Shown here piece after piece: positions 60,085 to 64,000 of a stretch of 64,000 nt of DNA (positions are counted from its first letter, which is position 1; every line of letters begins with the position of its first letter). The stretch covers positions 1,364,001 to 1,428,000 of the forward strand of contig NZ_LNRF01000001.1 in NCBI RefSeq assembly GCF_001557875.1, given 5' to 3'. Made by a program: the position numbers and the translations under genes. A model generated the notes under the pieces. It was not told where the DNA came from, ran no database searches, and saw nothing but the letters and a program-made list of their open reading frames with translations. The DNA is from Vibrio splendidus. Its GTDB lineage: Bacteria; Pseudomonadota; Gammaproteobacteria; Enterobacterales; Vibrionaceae.

Positions 60085-61509
60085 ATGGAACAAGTGACAA
60101 CGCAATACAGCATTAAGGTCGTGAAGTACTTCATCATCGCCTCCTTAGTGTGGGCGATTGTAGGTATGATCATCGGCGTGATTCTCGCCGCGCAATTATA
60201 TTGGCCAGTCTTAAACTTTGATTCTCAATATTTCCAGTTTGGTCGACTGCGTCCGCTACATACCTCTGGAGTGATTTATGGCTTCGTGGTGAATATCTTG
60301 ATGGGGACGTCTTTATACATTGCCCAACGAACAGGCCATTGTGACTTGTTCAATAAAAGCCTTTCATGGATGGTCTTTTGGGGCTGGCAATTCATCCTGT
60401 TACTTGCGGTCATTTCCTTACCCGCAGGCCACACTACTTCAAAAGAGTATGCGGAGCTTGAATGGCCAATCGACTTAATGATTGTGCTGGTTTGGGTGCT
60501 GTATGCGGTGTTATTCTTTGGTACCCTTGCTAAACGTAAGGTGAGCCATATCTTCGTGGCTAACTGGTTTTTTGCTGCTTTCATCATCGTCGTTGCAATG
60601 ATTTTTATCGTGAACAACCTCGCAATGCCTGTGTTGGCGATGAAATCCTACTCTGTGTTTGCAGGCGCTCAAGATGCGATTGTTCAATGGTGGTGGGGAC
60701 ATAATGCCGTCGGCTTCTTACTGACCGCCGGTGTGATTGGTATGAACTACTATTTCATACCTAAAGCGGCGGACCGACCTATCTACTCGTACCGTTTGTC
60801 TGTAATCCATTTCTGGGGCTTGGTCGGCTTTTACACGTGGGCCGGAACGCACCATTTGGTTTACTCTTCCGTTCCTATCTGGATTCAAAACATCGGCATC
60901 GTAATGTCTTTGATCCTGTGGCTCCCTTCTTGGGCCGGTGCGTTTAATAGCGCAATGACCCTCCTACAAAACAAAGAAAAGCTGAAGTCCGACTACATTC
61001 TTTTATTCTTTTTCTCAGCGATTCTTTACTACTGCTTGGCAACATTCGAAGGTCCGCTACTCGCTATTCGCTGGTTCAACATGGTGGCACACAACACCGA
61101 ATGGATCATCGGGCACGTACATTCCGCGGCTCTCGGATGGGTTGGGATGTCAGGGATAGCGGTTTTTTACTATTTCATTCCACGCTTATGGGGTCAAACC
61201 GATCTATGGTCACGACGACTGATTAAATGGCACTTTTGGCTCGCTCATGCTGGCGTCGCCATTTATGCGATTGCACTTTGGATCGCAGGCATCGGCGAGG
61301 GGTATATGTGGCTCGCTCAAAATGAAAATGGCGAACTGATTTACAGTTTTGTAGAAGCTATGGACTTTAAAGCACCTTGGCTATTCATGCGTTTCTTTGG
61401 TGGTGCGCTGTTTGTACTTGGACTGTTCTTAATGGCTTTCAACTTGTACAAAACGGTTCGTATGCCCGCAGTACATGATGCTAAACACACCGTTAATGAG
61501 GGGGCTTAA
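60085..61509 (+). CDS. ccoN: cbb3-type cytochrome oxidase subunit I
   Basis: The 474-residue protein has twelve hydrophobic helices with the CcoN histidines in place: His59 in RPLHTSGVIYGF for the low-spin heme b, WWWGHNAVGF for CuB, THHLVYSS for CuB, and IIGHVHSAALGW for the high-spin heme and heme b. It is the catalytic subunit that reduces O2. The ATG is preceded by AAGGAG, with the CAAG/CTTG stem around it. It is followed directly by ccoO. The neighbouring CcoP is a fusion, and no small CcoQ gene is seen. Confidence 0.95.
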   Translation: MEQVTTQYSIKVVKYFIIASLVWAIVGMIIGVILAAQLYWPVLNFDSQYFQFGRLRPLHTSGVIYGFVVNILMGTSLYIAQRTGHCDLFNKSLSWMVFWGWQFILLLAVISLPAGHTTSKEYAELEWPIDLMIVLVWVLYAVLFFGTLAKRKVSHIFVANWFFAAFIIVVAMIFIVNNLAMPVLAMKSYSVFAGAQDAIVQWWWGHNAVGFLLTAGVIGMNYYFIPKAADRPIYSYRLSVIHFWGLVGFYTWAGTHHLVYSSVPIWIQNIGIVMSLILWLPSWAGAFNSAMTLLQNKEKLKSDYILLFFFSAILYYCLATFEGPLLAIRWFNMVAHNTEWIIGHVHSAALGWVGMSGIAVFYYFIPRLWGQTDLWSRRLIKWHFWLAHAGVAIYAIALWIAGIGEGYMWLAQNENGELIYSFVEAMDFKAPWLFMRFFGGALFVLGLFLMAFNLYKTVRMPAVHDAKHTVNEGA

Positions 61510-62124
61510 ATGATGAGTAAAGACTTTACACATTCAATCGTCATTTTAATTTTGACCACTGTTGTCGTGGCCTCCTTCTCTTTATTGGTCTGGGTAGTGC
61601 CAAGCATTGTCCGTGGCGATGATATTGCCAAAGGCAGCTTAGCGATGCCACTCACACCGATAGAGTTAGCAGGCCGAGACATATACATCAGTGAAGGCTG
61701 CCATGTTTGTCACACACAAATGGTTCGCCCTCTAGAGCCAGAAGTGAAGCGTAATGGTCGCCCGAACCAAGAAGCGGACGATATCTATGAGTTTCCTAAC
61801 TTGTGGGGCTCTAAACGTACTGGCCCTGACCTCACTAATTTAGGCAGAAAGTATTCTGACCAGTGGCATGTTATTCACTTAATTGATCCTAGAAAAGTCG
61901 TACCGACATCGATCATGCCCTCTTACCCGTGGCTGTTTGAGCAGACTCTTACTGGCGATGATATTAGCGCCAAAATGGATGTGTTACGTACCTTAGGTGT
62001 GCCTTATACCGATCAAGAAATTGGTGACGCCCGTTTGCAAGTAAGAGGCAAAACCAAAGGTGAAGCGCTGATTCGCTATTTACAAAGCCTGGGTAAAGAT
62101 ACGTCACAGGAGGTATCACAATGA
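61510..62124 (+). CDS. ccoO: cbb3-type oxidase monoheme subunit II
   Basis: The 204-residue protein has an N-terminal membrane anchor (about residues 10-32) and one heme c site CHVCHTQMVRPL (about 63-67), with a distal Met in SIMPSYPW. It passes electrons from CcoP to CcoN. It starts directly after the ccoN stop, and ATGA overlap with ccoP ends it. Length and motifs match CcoO/FixO. Confidence 0.95.
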   Translation: MMSKDFTHSIVILILTTVVVASFSLLVWVVPSIVRGDDIAKGSLAMPLTPIELAGRDIYISEGCHVCHTQMVRPLEPEVKRNGRPNQEADDIYEFPNLWGSKRTGPDLTNLGRKYSDQWHVIHLIDPRKVVPTSIMPSYPWLFEQTLTGDDISAKMDVLRTLGVPYTDQEIGDARLQVRGKTKGEALIRYLQSLGKDTSQEVSQ

Positions 62125-64000
62125 GCACTTTTTGGAATTTATGGGCTGTATTATTAACCTTAATATTCTTTGTTCTGATGGTATCGGTTGTCGTTAAATA
62201 CTGGCGAAGCAATCACAAGGCCGATCATGACAACACCATCGGTACCTTTGATGGTATTGAAGAGAAAGACGCACCGCCACCTAAACTATTGTTTGTCAGT
62301 TATGCGGTCGCATTTCTTTTATCTGCAGGCTATTTGGTGCTCTACCCCGGGCTTGGCGAATGGGGAGGGTTAGTCGATTGGGAACAAAGCGATGATAAGC
62401 TCAGTTCACCGACCACCAGCCTTAACGAACAATTTGCACAAACCAGCGAAACTACGTTAGAGGGATTAGCTGCCGTCCCAGAGATCGTGAACAGCGGTAG
62501 GATTCTGTTCCAAACTCACTGTGCCGCTTGTCACCGAGATAACGCACAGGGACAAAAGCACTTTCCTAACCTGATAGACCAAGAGTGGCTTTATGGTGGC
62601 AGTGATGAAGCTGTGATTCATTCGATCGCCAAAGGCCGGAACGGTGCTATGCCGGGTTGGAGTGAAATCATGCGCCCAGACGAGGTGGCGAAGGTCTCCT
62701 ACTATTTAGCGTCTCTCAACCAACGTCATACCGATGTACCTGAAATTAAAGTCGAGCTCGGTAAAACCTTATTCACCAAATATTGTTCGTCTTGTCATAC
62801 CGATGGTGCCGTCGCGAATCCTGCGATCGGTGTCCCTGATCTTTCGGACGATATCTGGCTTCATGGTGGCAGTATTGAAGAGATTCAACACACCATTAAC
62901 TACGGCTTGAATAACCTCATGCCAGCGTTTGAGAATCAGCTAACCGAGAACGAAATACTCGCGCTTGGGGCTTACATACGTCACGCTGGAGAACTGGAGC
63001 AACAGAGGATCGCGAGTTTGAAAGTATCGTCTGTTGAACGTGGAGAATACTTAGCGCATGCCGGTGACTGTGTGGCTTGTCATAGTGCGGAAGGTGGAGA
63101 ACCCTTTGCTGGCGGCTTGCCGTTCGTGACACCTTTCGGCACCGTGTATTCAACCAACATAACCCCACACACCACCGAAGGTATTGGGACTTATGACTTC
63201 GATGATTTCCGAGCCGCGTTAGTTGCGGGTAAAGGTAAGAACGGTTACTTGTACCCTGCAATGCCTTACACCTCTTATCAATACCTCACCGATCAAGACA
63301 TGGTCGATTTATGGGAATACATGCAGTCAATCACCGCCGTGCCACGACGCAATGATGACAACAGCATGATGTTTCCATCCAATATTCGCTTAGGTTTGCT
63401 TGGCTGGAACATCGTATTCATGGATACCGACCCTATTGATTATGAAGTACCAGAGGAGCTCAAAGGAGAAATTGAGAATGTCGATAAGTGGCAACAAGGC
63501 AAATATTGGGTCGCAGGACTTGGTCACTGTTCGGAGTGTCATACACCACGAAACATTGCCCAAGCACTGATACCAGAACGTATTTTCCAAGGTAACTTAA
63601 TAGACGGTTGGAACGCACCTGACATCACCGCAAATGAGCTCTATATCGACGGCTGGGATGAGAAAACACTCACCGATTTCTTACACACAGGTCACTCAGA
63701 CAAAGGTACGGCTTTTGCGGGTATGGCAGATGTAGTGAAAAACAGCCTAAGCTTGATGACGCGTGAAGATATTGAGTCTATGTCCTACTACTTGCTGAGC
63801 GGTGATATCAACAACACCATTAGCAGCGATGCCGTGCCGTTACAGCCTCAAGGCTTTGATGAAGAGTCTTACGCAGCTGAAATCTACACCACGTATCGTC
63901 AAACCTGTGGGGCGTGTCATGGTGATGATGGTAAGGGTCGCGACCCTATCGCCCCTACTCTATTGAATAACGGTATTATCATGCACAGCGACCCATTCAA
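62121..64000 (+). CDS. ccoP: CcoP fused to dehydrogenase-type cytochrome c (3' end outside window)
   Basis: The frame starts at ATG 62121, overlapping the ccoO stop by ATGA, with AGGAGG at 62108-62113, and is open to the window end (626 codons). The first 290 residues are a CcoP: N-terminal helix (WNLWAVLLTLIFFVLMVSVV), a second helix (LLFVSYAVAFLLSAGYLVLYP), and heme sites CAACH (C134) and CSSCH (C222). The chain then continues with the signature of triheme cytochrome subunits of membrane alcohol/sugar dehydrogenases: GDCVACHSAEGGEPFAGG (C317), GHCSECHTPRN (C470) and TCGACHGDDGKG (C596), with PFGTVYSTNITPH and YPAMPYTS. Normal CcoP ends near residue 290-325. Fusion is seen directly; an electron-wiring role is inferred. 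Confidence 0.9.
   Translation, partial: MSTFWNLWAVLLTLIFFVLMVSVVVKYWRSNHKADHDNTIGTFDGIEEKDAPPPKLLFVSYAVAFLLSAGYLVLYPGLGEWGGLVDWEQSDDKLSSPTTSLNEQFAQTSETTLEGLAAVPEIVNSGRILFQTHCAACHRDNAQGQKHFPNLIDQEWLYGGSDEAVIHSIAKGRNGAMPGWSEIMRPDEVAKVSYYLASLNQRHTDVPEIKVELGKTLFTKYCSSCHTDGAVANPAIGVPDLSDDIWLHGGSIEEIQHTINYGLNNLMPAFENQLTENEILALGAYIRHAGELEQQRIASLKVSSVERGEYLAHAGDCVACHSAEGGEPFAGGLPFVTPFGTVYSTNITPHTTEGIGTYDFDDFRAALVAGKGKNGYLYPAMPYTSYQYLTDQDMVDLWEYMQSITAVPRRNDDNSMMFPSNIRLGLLGWNIVFMDTDPIDYEVPEELKGEIENVDKWQQGKYWVAGLGHCSECHTPRNIAQALIPERIFQGNLIDGWNAPDITANELYIDGWDEKTLTDFLHTGHSDKGTAFAGMADVVKNSLSLMTREDIESMSYYLLSGDINNTISSDAVPLQPQGFDEESYAAEIYTTYRQTCGACHGDDGKGRDPIAPTLLNNGIIMHSDPF

Overview
The window looks like chromosome of a marine Vibrio, most likely of the Splendidus clade. 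I infer this from the moderate G+C, the NspS/MbaA-type pair, the LuxP-family protein and the overall gene repertoire; there is no rRNA, tRNA or other marker gene to settle the species. I saw no insertion sequence, prophage, integron or CRISPR array. Both ends cut through a gene: the C-terminal part of a giant adhesin at the left and the end of a cytochrome-oxidase subunit at the right.

Region A (1-14.7 kb) is an adhesin secretion locus. A cadherin-repeat adhesin (minus strand) faces a plus-strand operon: a His-less Hpt-like protein, an HlyD-type adaptor, a membrane hybrid-kinase-like protein whose H-box His is a Tyr, a TolC-type outer membrane channel, and two different ABC half-transporters. 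Both ATPase domains have lost the LSGGQ signature and the switch His, and one has also lost the catalytic Glu. A type I secretion system built so largely from pseudo-enzymes is the most unusual thing here.

Region B (14.9-20.5 kb) is a three-gene sensor unit (hybrid kinase with two near-identical receivers, a small PstS-like periplasmic protein, a porin-like barrel), followed by the decayed remains of a gamma-glutamyltransferase gene.

Region C (20.5-45.7 kb) is a sulfatase island: anaerobic sulfatase maturase, two Cys-type arylsulfatases, an FGE-fold lipoprotein lacking catalytic cysteines, a PafA-like phosphatase, an octaheme cytochrome with a HEAT/TPR tail, a heme-free paralogue of that tail, and a full MoxR-DUF58-DUF4381-BatA-BatB/C-BatD operon. 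Inside it sits a signalling block: a LuxP paralogue divergent from a sugar-type binding protein and a GGDEF-EAL enzyme, then a LysR regulator. A palindrome ATAAC-N5-GTTAT, which fits the LysR T-N11-A rule, lies upstream of both the moxR operon and the main sulfatase.

Region D (45.7-53.7 kb) holds ordinary accessory genes: Crp/Fnr-like regulator, two GNAT acetyltransferases, DUF2860-type barrel, fasciclin protein, cupin, YgjV-, PhzF- and LysE-family proteins and two small membrane proteins.

Region E (54-59.3 kb) carries a polyamine-sensing NspS/MbaA-type pair and a second c-di-GMP-type operon whose GGDEF domain is degenerate. Region F (59.7-64 kb) is a cbb3-type oxidase cluster (small cytochrome c, CcoN, CcoO) whose CcoP is fused to a dehydrogenase-type triheme cytochrome, giving at least five heme sites in one chain.
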